64,000 nucleotides of DNA from Polaribacter batillariae (GCF_017498485.1 NZ_CP071795.1:2790001-2854000), one strand, 5' to 3'. Positions 1 to 9,937 are shown, counted from the first letter of the stretch. The notes: generated by a model not told the origin, from the letters alone. Made by a program: numbers and translations.

Positions 1-2
1 TA

Positions 3-473
3 AAAACAGTAACAAAAGATATTTATTTAGCCGAGGATATTGTTCAGCAGGTATTTGTTAATTTATGGGCAAATAGATTTAATTTAAACATTAACAAAAG
101 CGTAAAAGGCTATTTGTACCGGATTTGTTATAATGATTATCTTAACCATTATAGAAAATCTAAACGACAAAATCGTATTTTAGAAAACTTTAAAGAAGAG
201 GCTATACGAAACTTATTGCAAGAAGAAGATGATGTGCAGGAATCTAACATTAGAAAACTGAGACAACTTATTGAATTATTGCCACCAGTTTGTAAAAAAG
301 TTTTAAAATTAAGCAAAATACAGGGGCTTAAATACGACGAGATTGCTGAAAAGCTTGGCGTATCAAAAAAAACAGTCGAATCTCACATGGGTACTGCCTT
401 TAAAAAAATAAGGCAAGGTTTTGAAAATGATAAAATGATGTGGTTAATCTACCTAATTGAGTTTCTTAGATAA
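3..473 (+). CDS. ECF-type RNA polymerase sigma-70 factor (5' end outside window)
   Basis: An open frame runs from the window edge, so the N-terminus is missing and the first internal Met is not the start. The first visible residues (AEDIVQQVFVNLWANR) are the helical core of sigma region 2, which binds the -10 region and core polymerase. The C-terminal third carries a region 4 helix-turn-helix (YDEIAEKLGVSKKTVESH) for the -35 type element. This layout fits the ECF sigma factors that Bacteroidota use to switch on cell-surface uptake genes. No anti-sigma (FecR) or SusC/SusD gene follows on this side, so any partner would lie upstream of the window or elsewhere. The family call is firm; the regulon is unknown. 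Confidence 0.9.
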   Translation, partial: KTVTKDIYLAEDIVQQVFVNLWANRFNLNINKSVKGYLYRICYNDYLNHYRKSKRQNRILENFKEEAIRNLLQEEDDVQESNIRKLRQLIELLPPVCKKVLKLSKIQGLKYDEIAEKLGVSKKTVESHMGTAFKKIRQGFENDKMMWLIYLIEFLR

Positions 474-820
474 AAAAATATTCTCCTTTTTTTTAGCGAG
501 ATGAATTTAATGAAACATTATTATAGAGTATTCGCGACTAACTATCGACACTAGATTTACCAGAACCACAATTTATACCACCTCTTTTTAATTATTTTGA
601 CATACAATTTAAATTACTAATAATCAGTATTTTATGATTAATAATTTCATAACAATCACGATGATGCACAATTTTTTTTGAATCATAACGCATAACAACG
701 AATTTGCCTAAATAATTACAATACATAAGAATCTTGTTTTTTAACCTTTTTAGATTAAAATGAAACTAGCGAAATACCTCTGTGGCTATGCTTCGAGAAT
801 AGTTGGTTGTAAGAAATACT
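474..820. other. Gene-free stretch between sigma factor and M16 peptidase
   Basis: The stretch is AT-rich with no plausible long reading frame. It separates two convergent genes, but no strong hairpin with a T-run was seen. Its last 60 bases hold copy 1 of a dispersed, coding-looking repeat (see 760-825). Confidence 0.5.
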
Positions 821-825
821 TTATT
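760..825 (+). repeat. Dispersed repeat B, copy 1 (coding-like, about 66 bp)
   Basis: The sequence closely matches 43679-43744. Read from an ATG it gives MKLAKYLCGYASRIVG followed by CKKYF; the other copy gives MKLAKYLCEFASRMVG followed by FKKFF. Many of the differences fall in third codon positions, as if the copies descend from a translated sequence. The frame runs to a stop at 862-864, inside the end of the M16 gene. It is probably a relic of a mobile or duplicated gene; the family is not recognised. Confidence 0.5.
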
Positions 826-3631
826 TTAAAGGTTTTCCATTTTGGTCTAACGATCCAGATTTAATAATTATCAATTTGTTAAGGTTTGCATATTTTTTTA
901 TAGCGTTGTTCACTTGATCTAAGGTAACAGCATCAATATCTTTTGGGTATTGATTAATATAATCAGGATCCAATCCTCTTTTTACAACACTCATTATTGC
1001 ACTGGCGAGTCCTCCTGTAGTAGAAAGTCCTACTTTAAAACTCCCCATAAGGTTTGTTTTTTTAGCTGCAAGTTCTTCTTCAGTAATGCCCTCTTTTGCC
1101 CATTTTTCAATTTGTTCCATAGTGGCATCTAAACCTTTTTGAAACAAAGAAGGGTTGAACGATGCGTTTACCACCCAATGGCCGCCGGCATAATCATGGC
1201 CATCGTGTCGAGCTCCTATACTATAGGTGAGACCGTCATTATCTCTAACAGTTTGCATTAATCTGCCAAAACCACCGCCCAATATGCTTGTTCCTATGTA
1301 AAAGGGTAAAAAATCGGCGTTGCTTCTATTTAGCCCAGTATATTGTCCAATAAAAATTTCAGCACTAGGTTTTTTAGGAATGGTAATCACTTTGGTAACG
1401 GCTTTGGACTTTGAAGGTTCTTGATATTTAAATTGGGTAGTTATACCACCATTCCAACCTTTAAACCCTGATTTTAAAGCACTGTATAAGTTGTTTGTGT
1501 CAACATCGCCAACAGCTACTAAATGCATCCCTTTTGGGCCAAAATAAGTTTTGTGAAATGCCTTTAGGTCTTCTAATGAAGCTTCTTTAATGGTCTTTAT
1601 ATAATCTTCTACAGAAGAGGTGTAATTAGGATGATCTTTAGGATATATGCTTTGAGATAAAGCTATTTTACCTTGCCGATTTGTACTGGTTAGACTGCGC
1701 CTAGCACTGCTGATAGTTTGTTGTTTTAGCAGTTTAAATTCCTTAGCGTCAAATAGCGGGTATCGCAACTCTTCGGCTAAAAGATCAATTACTTCTTTGA
1801 TATCTTTAGATAAACATCTAAACCCGATATTTACATGGTGATTGTTTGTGCTAATACTCACAAAAGCCCCTAATTTTTCAAATTTTTTAGAAAACTGAAA
1901 TTTATCGTTTTTAGTTGTTCCTTTGCTTAACATTTTAACAGTTAAATTTGGTACCGCTTCATTTTTTTTTGAATTCAGATAATCATCAATAGGAAAACTT
2001 GCATTTACAGTTAAAAAATCTTTTACTCCAGTTTTTGCAACTATCACGTCTATACCAGCAACTTCTTTTCTGATAAACTTCTGGCTATTATTTAGTGATT
2101 TTTTAGTATTGTATGCTGAAAGCGTTTCGCTAAATTTTTGTTGATAAACGGATTTAAATTTTAAAGATTCATGGCAATCGTGCTCAGACAATTCAGTATC
2201 TCTAAAGTGTTGTGCCCCTGTTTTTTGAATAAAATTAGAAGCTTTTTCCTGTTGTGGTTTATTTGCTCCAGGAACTTGCGGCAAAAAATAACCGGTGGTA
2301 CTTTGGTTTTCTTTTAGGTATGTATTTGCCACTCGCTTAACATCTTCGGATGTTACTTTTTTAAATTTTTCTATGGAGTAGATGTAATCTGTCCAGTCAC
2401 CAACTGCAATAGCTTCGTTTAACTGGCTGGTAATGGCTCCAGAGCCATCTCTTGATAAAATGGTTTTAGCGTTTAGCTTTGCTACAATACGATTTACATC
2501 ATCTTGTGAAACGCCTTCATTTTTAACCTTTTCTATCATGTTTAGCATTTTGTCATTTAGTTCATCATAACTTTTATCAGGTCTAAAACCTAAATTTATT
2601 GTAAACAACCCCACTTCTTTAAAATTTGAAGTACCAGCGTAACCATAGTTTGCTAGACCTGTATCAACAAAGGTTTTGTTTATTATAGACGATGGCCCAA
2701 TGCCCAAAATTTCTACTAAAACATGTAGTGCTGGTAAATCTTTATGAAGCCTACCAGGTATTTTGTATGCTAGTGAAATAACACCTTGTTGCCCAGGTTT
2801 TTTTATAGTAATTTTTCGTGGTCCCAGTTGTTCTGGTTCCATAGTGTATGGTTGTGGAATTGTGTGTGGTGCCTTAGTGATTTTACCAAAATAGGTATCA
2901 ATCAAGTTAAAAAGTTGGTCTTTTTGAAAATCACCAATAATAGTTAAGGTGGCGTTATCTGGCCAGTAGTAGGTGTTATAAAAATCTCGCAAAACCTCAA
3001 TGGGCATGTTCTCTATATCTGAACGCCATCCAAGTGTTGGATGGTGATAAGGATGTGCCATATAGGCTGTTGCCCATATTTCTTTACTCAACAAACTGTT
3101 TGGGTTGTTTTCGTTACGTTCAAATTCATTACGAACAACTGTCATTTCAGCATCTTTATCTTCTTTCAGCAATAAAGAATTACGCATTCTATCAGATTCA
3201 ATGTGCAGGGCTAGTTCAAGCTTGTCACTAGGAATGGTTTCGTAATAGTTTGTTCGATCTTTCCAAGTGGTGGCATTCATTCGGGCGCCAATGCCTTGCA
3301 ATGTAGAAAAAATCGCATTGCCGTTTCTTTTGTTAAAGGTAGGTGTGCCCTTAAAATTTAAATGTTCCAATAAGTGAGTGGAACCCGTATTTCCAGTAAC
3401 CTCGTGCTTTGAACCAACTCTATAGACCATTTGTACTGTAACGACTGGTGCAGAGTTGTCTTGTAATAAAAGAATATTTAAGTTGTTGGGTGTGTATATG
3501 TATTCCTCTATGTTACTTAACTCTTTAATTTTTTTAAATTTCGATACTTCTTTTTGAGCATTCGTAAACATTGTAACGAAGAAGAATAAAAATGAGAGCA
3601 AGACTATTTTAAAGGCTGATTTACGTGTCAT
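821..3631 (-). CDS. M16 family zinc metallopeptidase (insulinase-like, two-lobed)
   Basis: The product is an exported zinc protease of 936 residues. It opens with a Sec signal peptide (hydrophobic residues 8-24, ending near NAQ). The inverted zinc motif HxxEH is intact at H86, E89 and H90, and the usual downstream acidic segment (VVRNEFERNENNP) follows about 75 residues later. The length fits fused two-lobe M16 enzymes, in which an active N-terminal half pairs with an inactive C-terminal half to form a peptide-degrading chamber; here the second half lacks HxxEH. It probably works in the periplasm on peptides, but the substrate cannot be read from sequence. It stands alone, convergent with the sigma factor. 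Confidence 0.93.
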   Translation of the reverse strand: MTRKSAFKIVLLSFLFFFVTMFTNAQKEVSKFKKIKELSNIEEYIYTPNNLNILLLQDNSAPVVTVQMVYRVGSKHEVTGNTGSTHLLEHLNFKGTPTFNKRNGNAIFSTLQGIGARMNATTWKDRTNYYETIPSDKLELALHIESDRMRNSLLLKEDKDAEMTVVRNEFERNENNPNSLLSKEIWATAYMAHPYHHPTLGWRSDIENMPIEVLRDFYNTYYWPDNATLTIIGDFQKDQLFNLIDTYFGKITKAPHTIPQPYTMEPEQLGPRKITIKKPGQQGVISLAYKIPGRLHKDLPALHVLVEILGIGPSSIINKTFVDTGLANYGYAGTSNFKEVGLFTINLGFRPDKSYDELNDKMLNMIEKVKNEGVSQDDVNRIVAKLNAKTILSRDGSGAITSQLNEAIAVGDWTDYIYSIEKFKKVTSEDVKRVANTYLKENQSTTGYFLPQVPGANKPQQEKASNFIQKTGAQHFRDTELSEHDCHESLKFKSVYQQKFSETLSAYNTKKSLNNSQKFIRKEVAGIDVIVAKTGVKDFLTVNASFPIDDYLNSKKNEAVPNLTVKMLSKGTTKNDKFQFSKKFEKLGAFVSISTNNHHVNIGFRCLSKDIKEVIDLLAEELRYPLFDAKEFKLLKQQTISSARRSLTSTNRQGKIALSQSIYPKDHPNYTSSVEDYIKTIKEASLEDLKAFHKTYFGPKGMHLVAVGDVDTNNLYSALKSGFKGWNGGITTQFKYQEPSKSKAVTKVITIPKKPSAEIFIGQYTGLNRSNADFLPFYIGTSILGGGFGRLMQTVRDNDGLTYSIGARHDGHDYAGGHWVVNASFNPSLFQKGLDATMEQIEKWAKEGITEEELAAKKTNLMGSFKVGLSTTGGLASAIMSVVKRGLDPDYINQYPKDIDAVTLDQVNNAIKKYANLNKLIIIKSGSLDQNGKPLK

Positions 3632-4032
3632 TTAGATGTTTTGTTTTTTATTTCATAGTTAGGACTTCATAAATGGAGTTTCCCCTTGTTAATTAAATGT
3701 TAAAAAAACAATTTAATGAGATAAATCTTCAAAAATGTTCTCTTTTACCTCTAAAAGAGTTTAAAACCTGAGTTCGATATAATTTTAATAGAAAAGTTAT
3801 AATTGTTTGTTATTTTTTCAACTTATTAGTTTAAGTGCCTGAAATACAGTTGATTAAAAATTAAAAAAATCCAGATTGCAAAAGGCTGTCACAAAAGTAA
3901 ATTTAATTGTCATTTTTAAGCGAAATCGAAATTTAAAATACTGAAATTCAATAAATAAGATTTCTTCATTGCAGTCGAAATGACGAATTTTAATACTTTC
4001 GAGACAGACTCTTTGTTTTAATCTAATTTTTC
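3632..4032. other. Gene-free stretch upstream of the peptidase and downstream of the gal operon
   Basis: It holds the peptidase promoter region (no confident TAnnTTTG found) and a perfect 8-bp inverted repeat with a 4-base loop (3740-3759, CTCTTTTA/TAAAAGAG) without a T-run. It also holds repeat element A copy 1 (3881-4016). Nothing else was recognised. Confidence 0.5.
3881..4016 (+). repeat. Dispersed inverted-repeat element A, copy 1
   Basis: This element of about 136 bp has imperfect terminal inverted repeats: the left end starts AAAGGCTGTCACAAAAGTAA, and the right end read backwards starts AAAGAGTCTGTCTCGAAAGT. Its core includes GCAGTCGAAATGACGAATTT. Copies lie at 15391-15573 (inverted, with a longer middle) and 50151-50288. 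It ends 17 bp beyond the symporter stop codon on the transcribed side, so it probably acts as a terminator or 3' stabilising hairpin of the gal operon. Confidence 0.75.
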
Positions 4033-5679
4033 TTAAGCAAAGTAAGCATAAACACCGACTACAATCAAACAAATTAAAATTCCTGCTTGCGTTGTATATT
4101 TCCAAGGAGTAATATCTACCTGTTTTGTGTATTCTTGTATAAATGGTTCTTTTCTTGGGTATAATTTTCCAATAACCAACATTATAATCACATTTAAAAT
4201 AAATAAAATAGCCATAACGTCTAAAAAGTGAGGATACGCTTGTGCTTCAATTATTGCCAATTCTGTTGCTTCTGTTATTCCTTTTGCCTTGGCTTCTTCC
4301 AATGCAGAGTTTACAAAATAGGGTTGCATAATAAACTGACTAACTACATATAATAAACAGCCAGAAACCAAACCGATTTTAGCCGCTATTGCAGGTACAT
4401 ACTTTGTTAAATAACCAACTATAATAATTGTTAAAATAGGAATGCTGTATATTCCGTTAATTTCTTGTAAATAATCAAAAAGGCTTCCTGCATTTGCTAT
4501 TAGTGGCGCAATAAACATCGCTGCAATGGCTAAAACAACCCCAAAAGTTTTACCGTATTTTACAACTGTTTTTTCATCTGCATTTTTATTGATATGCTGC
4601 TTGTATATATCTATGCCAAATAACGTTACAGAACTATTTAATACAGAATTAAAAGAACTTAAAATAGCGCCAAACAAAACAGCCGCAAAGAAACCAACCC
4701 AAGCTTTTGGCAGTACTTCTTTTACAAGCACAGGGTAAGCACTGTCTGCAGATTCTAAATTTCCTTGAAAAATATGAAACGCAATTAAACCTGGCAAAAC
4801 CACAATAATTGGACCTAGTATTTTTATAAATGAAGCTAATAACAAGCCTTTTTGACCTTCTTTTAAATCTTTTGCACCTAATGCTCTTTGTATAATTTGT
4901 TGGTTGGTTCCCCAGTAAAATAACTGAACCAACATCATTCCTGTAAAAATGGTGTAAAAAGGTACTGGATCTGTTTTTCCTCCCATAGATTTAAACTTAT
5001 CTGGATTTTCTGTAATTAATGTAGATAAACCGTCTAATATACTTCCATCACCTATCATCATCAACCCAAAAACAGGAATTAAGAGCCCGCCAATTAATAA
5101 ACCTATTGCGTTAATAGAATCTGAAACTGCGACAGCTTTTAGTCCACCAAAAACGGCATAAATAGATCCAACAATTCCTATTCCCCAAACACAAATCCAT
5201 ATAGATTCTTTATGCGTAACACCCAACAATTCTGGCACATCGAACATTCCGCTGATGGCCAAAGAACCAGAATATAAGATTACTGGCAACAATACAACCA
5301 CATAGCCTGTTAGAAACAAGCCAGATGTTAGTGTTTTTGTAGAAATATCGAATCTTTTTGCCAAAAATCCTGGTACTGTTGTTAAACCGCCTTTTAAATA
5401 TCTTGGTAATAAAAATATGGCTGTTACCACCATTGCAATGGCAGCTAAAGTTTCCCAAACCATTACAGATAATCCGCTTTCGTAAGCAGCGCCATTTAAA
5501 CCAACAATTTGTTCTGTAGATAAATTGGTTAATAATAAAGAACCAGCGATTACTCCTGCTGTTAAACTTCGTCCTCCTAAAAAATATCCATCAGAAGAAT
5601 CTTCTTTTGTATTTCTTGTTTTTAAATAAGCGATAATTGCGACTAAAGCCGTAAATCCTATAAAGGTTAGAAACTGCAT
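4033..5679 (-). CDS. Sodium/solute symporter (SSS family), probable galactose transporter
   Basis: This inner-membrane carrier of 548 residues has about 14 hydrophobic segments. The N-terminal part (YFLGGRSLTAGVIAGSLLL, then TNLSTEQIVGLNGAAYESG) matches the SSS family and resembles the Vibrio sodium/galactose transporter vSGLT in its first helices, including the S/T-x-EQ sodium-site region. It is the last gene of a minus-strand cluster with GalT, GalK and mutarotase, so galactose or a galactoside is the likely cargo; that specificity is inferred from context. The gap to galT is 133 bp, so it may have its own promoter or an intercistronic signal. Dispersed element A lies just beyond the stop. 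Confidence 0.9.
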   Translation of the reverse strand: MQFLTFIGFTALVAIIAYLKTRNTKEDSSDGYFLGGRSLTAGVIAGSLLLTNLSTEQIVGLNGAAYESGLSVMVWETLAAIAMVVTAIFLLPRYLKGGLTTVPGFLAKRFDISTKTLTSGLFLTGYVVVLLPVILYSGSLAISGMFDVPELLGVTHKESIWICVWGIGIVGSIYAVFGGLKAVAVSDSINAIGLLIGGLLIPVFGLMMIGDGSILDGLSTLITENPDKFKSMGGKTDPVPFYTIFTGMMLVQLFYWGTNQQIIQRALGAKDLKEGQKGLLLASFIKILGPIIVVLPGLIAFHIFQGNLESADSAYPVLVKEVLPKAWVGFFAAVLFGAILSSFNSVLNSSVTLFGIDIYKQHINKNADEKTVVKYGKTFGVVLAIAAMFIAPLIANAGSLFDYLQEINGIYSIPILTIIIVGYLTKYVPAIAAKIGLVSGCLLYVVSQFIMQPYFVNSALEEAKAKGITEATELAIIEAQAYPHFLDVMAILFILNVIIMLVIGKLYPRKEPFIQEYTKQVDITPWKYTTQAGILICLIVVGVYAYFA

Positions 5680-5812
5680 AATTTGGTTTTTGGTTGTTAT
5701 TTAATTTTATATGTGTCTAAATATACATCAGAATTTTTAGAAGATGTAAATCTTTGCAAATTTTTTAATTTGTGCTTAGAGTAAAACTGGCATCACATTA
5801 GTAATTTGGTTT

Positions 5813-6835
5813 TTAAATTAAGTCTTTTAGTCTGTTTGCTGCTATTTCTGCAGTAATATCTCTTTGTGGCGAGCCAAACATTTCGTAACCTACCATAAAT
5901 TTTTTTACAGTTGCGCTTCTTAATAAAGGTGGATAAAAGCTCATGTGCCAATGCCAATGGTTGTTTTCTTTGCCATTTGTTGGTGCTTGATGTATTCCAG
6001 AAGAATATGGGAAAGAAGTATTAAACAGCTTGTCGTAGGCTTTTGTAATAACAGAAATTGCTTCTGCAAAATGTAAAGCTTCAGTTTCTGTCATTTCCGT
6101 GATGTTTTTCTGTGCTTTTTTAGGAGCAATCATTACTTCGAAAGGCCAAATGGCCCAAAATGGAGTGAGTACTAAAAAATGGTTATTTTCAAAAATAATT
6201 CTTTCTTTAGCGACTTGTTCTTGTTGTAAATAATCTTCTAAAAGACGGCTATTTTTTTCTTTGTAATACGCCAATTGTTGTTGGTCTTTCTTATCCACTT
6301 CATTAGGTAAAGAACTCTGGCTCCAGATTTGTCCATGAGGGTGAGGATTGCTACAACCCATTACAGCTCCTTTGTTTTCGAAAATTTGAACGTAATTGAT
6401 ACCTTCAATTTTACCAATAGATGCATATTCTTTTTGCCAAGCATGCACTACTTTTTTAATATCTGAAACTTCCATGTCTGCCAAACTTTTAGAATGATCT
6501 GGACTAAAACAAATTACCTTGCAAATACCATTTTCGCTTTGTGCTTTTAATAAACCATTATTTACATTAAATTTTGGAGAATCTTTTTGAAGTGCAGCAA
6601 AATCGTTTGTAAAAATAAAAACGTCTTTATAATCAGGATTTACTTCACCATTAATTCTTGTGTTTGTGGCACATAAATAGCAACTATTATCATAAGAAGG
6701 TCTTTTGTTTGTAGAAATTTCTTCATTTTGACCTTGCCAAGGCCTTTTTGCTCTGTGAGGTGAAACCAAAACCCATTCTCCTGTTAAAATATTATATCTT
6801 TTATGAGAGTAATCTTGCAAGTTTGTATTTTTCAT
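5813..6835 (-). CDS. galT: Galactose-1-phosphate uridylyltransferase
   Basis: GalT swaps UMP from UDP-glucose to galactose-1-phosphate, the second committed step of the Leloir pathway, in the cytoplasm. The nucleophile motif H165-P166-H167 (in NPHPHGQIW) is intact. C52 and C55 (CYLC) are in place for the structural metal site. The C-terminal half has the HWHWHMSFYPP segment typical of class I GalT. The length of 340 residues is normal. It follows galK by 18 bp in the same operon. GalE, needed to recycle UDP-galactose, is not in this operon and must be encoded elsewhere. Confidence 0.96.
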   Translation of the reverse strand: MKNTNLQDYSHKRYNILTGEWVLVSPHRAKRPWQGQNEEISTNKRPSYDNSCYLCATNTRINGEVNPDYKDVFIFTNDFAALQKDSPKFNVNNGLLKAQSENGICKVICFSPDHSKSLADMEVSDIKKVVHAWQKEYASIGKIEGINYVQIFENKGAVMGCSNPHPHGQIWSQSSLPNEVDKKDQQQLAYYKEKNSRLLEDYLQQEQVAKERIIFENNHFLVLTPFWAIWPFEVMIAPKKAQKNITEMTETEALHFAEAISVITKAYDKLFNTSFPYSSGIHQAPTNGKENNHWHWHMSFYPPLLRSATVKKFMVGYEMFGSPQRDITAEIAANRLKDLI

Positions 6836-6853
6836 ACGATTGTTTTTTGTTGA

Positions 6854-8002
6854 TTATTTTACCAAATGTGTACCATCAGAAAGTGCTATAAAATATACAG
6901 AACATTCTTTGTCGAATTTGTTTTTATAGGCTATAGCAGTAGATTTCGCAAAGTTTTTTGCTTCGTTTTTTTTAATTAAATTAATGGTACAGCCACCAAA
7001 ACCACCACCCATCATTCGTGCACCTAGAACGTTTTTGTTTTTCTTTGCTTGGTTTACTAGAAAATCTAATTCGTCGCAACTTACTTTATATTGATGTTGT
7101 AAGCCATTATGAGAACCGTAAATTAATGCACCTAAAGTTTCTAAATTATTTTCTTCAATGGCTTTTGCAGCTCTTTGCGTTCTGTCAATTTCTTGAATTA
7201 CGTACAACGCTTTTTGGTAGTTTTCTGGCGTAATTTTATCAATAATTTTCTCTAAATCTTCTTCAGTAGCTTCTCTTAGCGTTGCTACATTTAATAATTT
7301 TGCGATATTTTCACAGGCAGAACGCCTATCGTTATAAGCACTGTCAGACAAACTATGTTTTACGTTTGTATTGATTAGCATTAATTGATGGTCTTTAAAA
7401 TCGATTTTATAAGCTTTCGACTTTAAAGTGTTGCAATCTAGAAGCAAAGCATTGTCTTTCACACCAAACATACTCGCATATTGGTCCATAATTCCACATT
7501 TTACGCCTACATAATTGTGTTCTGCTTTTTGAGAAATTAAAATCATTTCTGTTTTTGTGAAACCTAAATCGAACAATTTATTCAAACCAAAAACAACACT
7601 ATTTTCTAGAGCTGCAGAAGAAGACATGCCTGCTCCTTCAGGAATATTTCCTTTAAAAATGATGTTAAAATCGCCAATAACTTTATTTCTATTCTGTATT
7701 TCTGCAACCACACCCAAAACATAATTTTCCCAACTTCCTTCTTTAGATGGTTTTAATTTATCTAATTCGAATTCGATACTGCTTTCTAAATCCATCGCGA
7801 TTGCAGTGCAAGTACCAGTGTCGCTTTTTTCAATGGCAGCTGCAATTCCTTTATCTATTGCTGCAGGAAATACAAAACCGCCATTATAATCTGTATGTTC
7901 TCCAATAATATTTATTCTTCCTGGAGAAAATACCAGTAAAGGATTTGCAGAAAACACCTTTTTAAATTCTTCTTTTACTTCTTGTATTAATTTATTACTC
8001 AT
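6854..8002 (-). CDS. galK: Galactokinase
   Basis: GalK phosphorylates alpha-D-galactose at C1 with ATP. The GHMP-family signatures are present in order: the galactokinase signature GEHTDYNGG (about residue 34), the phosphate-binding motif GAGMSSSAALE in the middle, and the C-terminal GGGFGG. The length of 382 residues matches the family. It lies 12 bp downstream of galM and 18 bp upstream of galT, so the three are almost certainly co-transcribed. Galactokinase is preferred over other GHMP kinases because of the first motif and the galT/galM neighbours. Confidence 0.97.
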   Translation of the reverse strand: MSNKLIQEVKEEFKKVFSANPLLVFSPGRINIIGEHTDYNGGFVFPAAIDKGIAAAIEKSDTGTCTAIAMDLESSIEFELDKLKPSKEGSWENYVLGVVAEIQNRNKVIGDFNIIFKGNIPEGAGMSSSAALENSVVFGLNKLFDLGFTKTEMILISQKAEHNYVGVKCGIMDQYASMFGVKDNALLLDCNTLKSKAYKIDFKDHQLMLINTNVKHSLSDSAYNDRRSACENIAKLLNVATLREATEEDLEKIIDKITPENYQKALYVIQEIDRTQRAAKAIEENNLETLGALIYGSHNGLQHQYKVSCDELDFLVNQAKKNKNVLGARMMGGGFGGCTINLIKKNEAKNFAKSTAIAYKNKFDKECSVYFIALSDGTHLVK

Positions 8003-8014
8003 AATCGTTCGATT

Positions 8015-8905
8015 TTATAAAAGCTTCAAAGTCCAAGTTAAAGCGTAGGTTTTGTTTGCATCTAATTCTTGCAGGCCTATTTTATTGTTAAAACTGTTAG
8101 AAATACCAGTCATAGGTTCTATGGCAATAACAGGTTTGTTTTTTGGAGTGTATAGTTGTAGAAAATTTTCTTCGCTGGTTGATGATATTTCTAATTGATA
8201 TTTTGAAGTAAAGAATTGTACAATATTGTCTTCAAGAACAAAACAATCGTCTAATTGTTTATTTTCTAATTTAAATTTCGAAGCTGTTTTATGGTTGATT
8301 ATGTCTTTGGTAATTAAGTTTTTATCGAAACTAATTTTTTTATCACTTTTAAAACTTAAATAGCTGTTTTTAAAATTGTTACAATTAAAATAAGGATGCC
8401 AACCTAAAACAAATGGGAATGATTTTGTATCGTTATTTTTTACAGTAACCTTTAGTTGTAATTCATTTTCTAAAAGTGTATATGTTAAGTATATTGAATA
8501 TTTAAAAGGAAAACTTTTGCATTCGTTTCTTTCTGAATAATAAATTGTAACTGCACAGCTATTAGAAGTAATTTCTTTTTCTAAGATTTTAAATTCTTTA
8601 TTAAAAACCAAACCATGTAAAGCGTTTTTACTCTTTGGTTCGTTACTTTTAAACTGATATTTTGTGTTTTTATAAGAATATTTTCCTTCTTCGATTCTAT
8701 TGGCAAATGGAAATAAAATGGCAGAGGAATAACAGTCTTTATAATCGAAATTTGGCTGCTCTTCAATAATAGAAATTCCTTTAAAATTTAGGCTTTGTAA
8801 TCGTGCACCTTCGTTTAAAGAAATACTTGCATAAGAATTATTTGCCGTATTTTTTAGTTCTACAAGGCTAAAATTGTTTTGTTTTTTTTCTTTAATTGCA
8901 AACAT
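8015..8905 (-). CDS. galM: Aldose 1-epimerase (mutarotase)
   Basis: The enzyme interconverts alpha and beta anomers of galactose so that GalK receives its alpha substrate. Family landmarks are visible: the first histidine region NALHGLVF, the catalytic LGWHPYF, and the late IAIEPMTGISNSF segment carrying the catalytic glutamate. It has 296 residues and no signal peptide, so it is cytoplasmic. It starts 2 bp after the regulator gene ends and precedes galK by 12 bp. Some members of this fold act on glucose-6-phosphate or other hexoses, but the operon argues for galactose. Confidence 0.92.
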   Translation of the reverse strand: MFAIKEKKQNNFSLVELKNTANNSYASISLNEGARLQSLNFKGISIIEEQPNFDYKDCYSSAILFPFANRIEEGKYSYKNTKYQFKSNEPKSKNALHGLVFNKEFKILEKEITSNSCAVTIYYSERNECKSFPFKYSIYLTYTLLENELQLKVTVKNNDTKSFPFVLGWHPYFNCNNFKNSYLSFKSDKKISFDKNLITKDIINHKTASKFKLENKQLDDCFVLEDNIVQFFTSKYQLEISSTSEENFLQLYTPKNKPVIAIEPMTGISNSFNNKIGLQELDANKTYALTWTLKLL

Positions 8906-8907
8906 TT

Positions 8908-9903
8908 TTATAAAGATTTTCTTAAAATTAATGCACTCGGATTTTCGATTTTAGCATGTTCGTTATTTAAAATCATTTGTGCCAAACTTTTTCCCATTAA
9001 ATTAAAATCGGTAGATATGGTTGTAATTCCATCTGAAACAACTTCTTTTAAAATGGTGTCGTTAAAAGAAATTAGCCCAACATCTTTAGCTAATTGTAAG
9101 TTGCTTTCTTTTACCTTTTTAATAATTCGAATTAGGTTTTTATCGTCTAAAATTAAATAGACTTCTCCTTTTTTAGGACTGCTGTTATCTAAAGAAGAAA
9201 TTATTTCTGAAGTAAAATTATTTGTTTTACAAAATAGCTGAAAACCACTTAAAATTCCTTGAGGTTGTCTTTCTTTTGAAAATAATAAAACCAATTTTTT
9301 ATATTTTTCTAATTTGGTTGAAGCACTTAAAAGTCCATTATAAATATCTTTTTCAAAATTTTGATAAATTACAGGGTAAGCTAATAATTTAGGATGTTTT
9401 TGGTCTAAAATATAGACATTCTCTTTTGGTAAATTTTCAACAGAAGCATGTGCGTTTTTTAGATTTGCTGGCATAATTACATAAGAACTGTAATTGCCAT
9501 TATTGTCGTTTATCAATTTATGAAAAACATCTTCATTAAAGTGATGAAAAAAAATATCAACCTGGCAATTATTGCCCAAACTATCTAAAAACGAATTGTA
9601 TAAGTCTTCTTTAAACGAATTTAATTCATCAAAAAGTAGAAAAATTTTCTTTTTTACAAGAACATCTTCACTACTTACAAAATAACCTTTTCCAACCACA
9701 GAATGAATAATACCTCTTGTTTTAAGTTCGTTAAAAGCGTTTAAAACAGTATCTCTAGATAATTTATGTTTATTTTTTACAACATTTAAAGAAGGTAATT
9801 GATCTCCCTTTTTTAGTTTACCAGTAATAATTGCTCGCTCAATAGAAGTTACAATTTGTTTGTATTTTGGAATGCCCGATTTTTTTAGAGAAACAATTTT
9901 CAT
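8908..9903 (-). CDS. GntR-type regulator with periplasmic-binding-like sensor domain; gal operon regulator
   Basis: The protein has 331 residues. The N-terminal winged helix-turn-helix (residues about 10-75: QIVTSIERAIITGKLKKGD, DQLPSLNVVKNKHKLSRDTV) is of the GntR class. The C-terminal 250 residues resemble the LacI/sugar-binding-protein fold that senses small sugars, the domain pairing known from AraR. It is the first gene of the gal operon and should control itself and galM-galK-galT-symporter. A perfect 16-bp palindrome overlaps its promoter (9937-9952). The ATG sits 4 bases after a TATATTTG element, so the transcript is probably leaderless. Galactose as ligand is inference. Confidence 0.9.
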   Translation of the reverse strand: MKIVSLKKSGIPKYKQIVTSIERAIITGKLKKGDQLPSLNVVKNKHKLSRDTVLNAFNELKTRGIIHSVVGKGYFVSSEDVLVKKKIFLLFDELNSFKEDLYNSFLDSLGNNCQVDIFFHHFNEDVFHKLINDNNGNYSSYVIMPANLKNAHASVENLPKENVYILDQKHPKLLAYPVIYQNFEKDIYNGLLSASTKLEKYKKLVLLFSKERQPQGILSGFQLFCKTNNFTSEIISSLDNSSPKKGEVYLILDDKNLIRIIKKVKESNLQLAKDVGLISFNDTILKEVVSDGITTISTDFNLMGKSLAQMILNNEHAKIENPSALILRKSL

Positions 9904-9907
9904 ACTA

Positions 9908-9937
9908 CAAATATATATAATTTTTATTAAAAAACAA
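9908..9937 (-). promoter_or_regulatory. Consensus promoter of the gal operon
   Basis: On the minus strand a TTG (9937-9935) is followed by exactly 19 bases and then TATATTTG (9915-9908). This matches the Bacteroidota TTG-N19-TAnnTTTG promoter without a mismatch. The regulator ATG begins 5 bases after the last G, so the predicted start of transcription is at or next to the start codon. Confidence 0.8.

Noticed and set aside
3740..3759. Hairpin CTCTTTTA/TAAAAGAG as terminator
   Set aside because: No T-run on either strand and it lies upstream of the peptidase start, away from any gene end.
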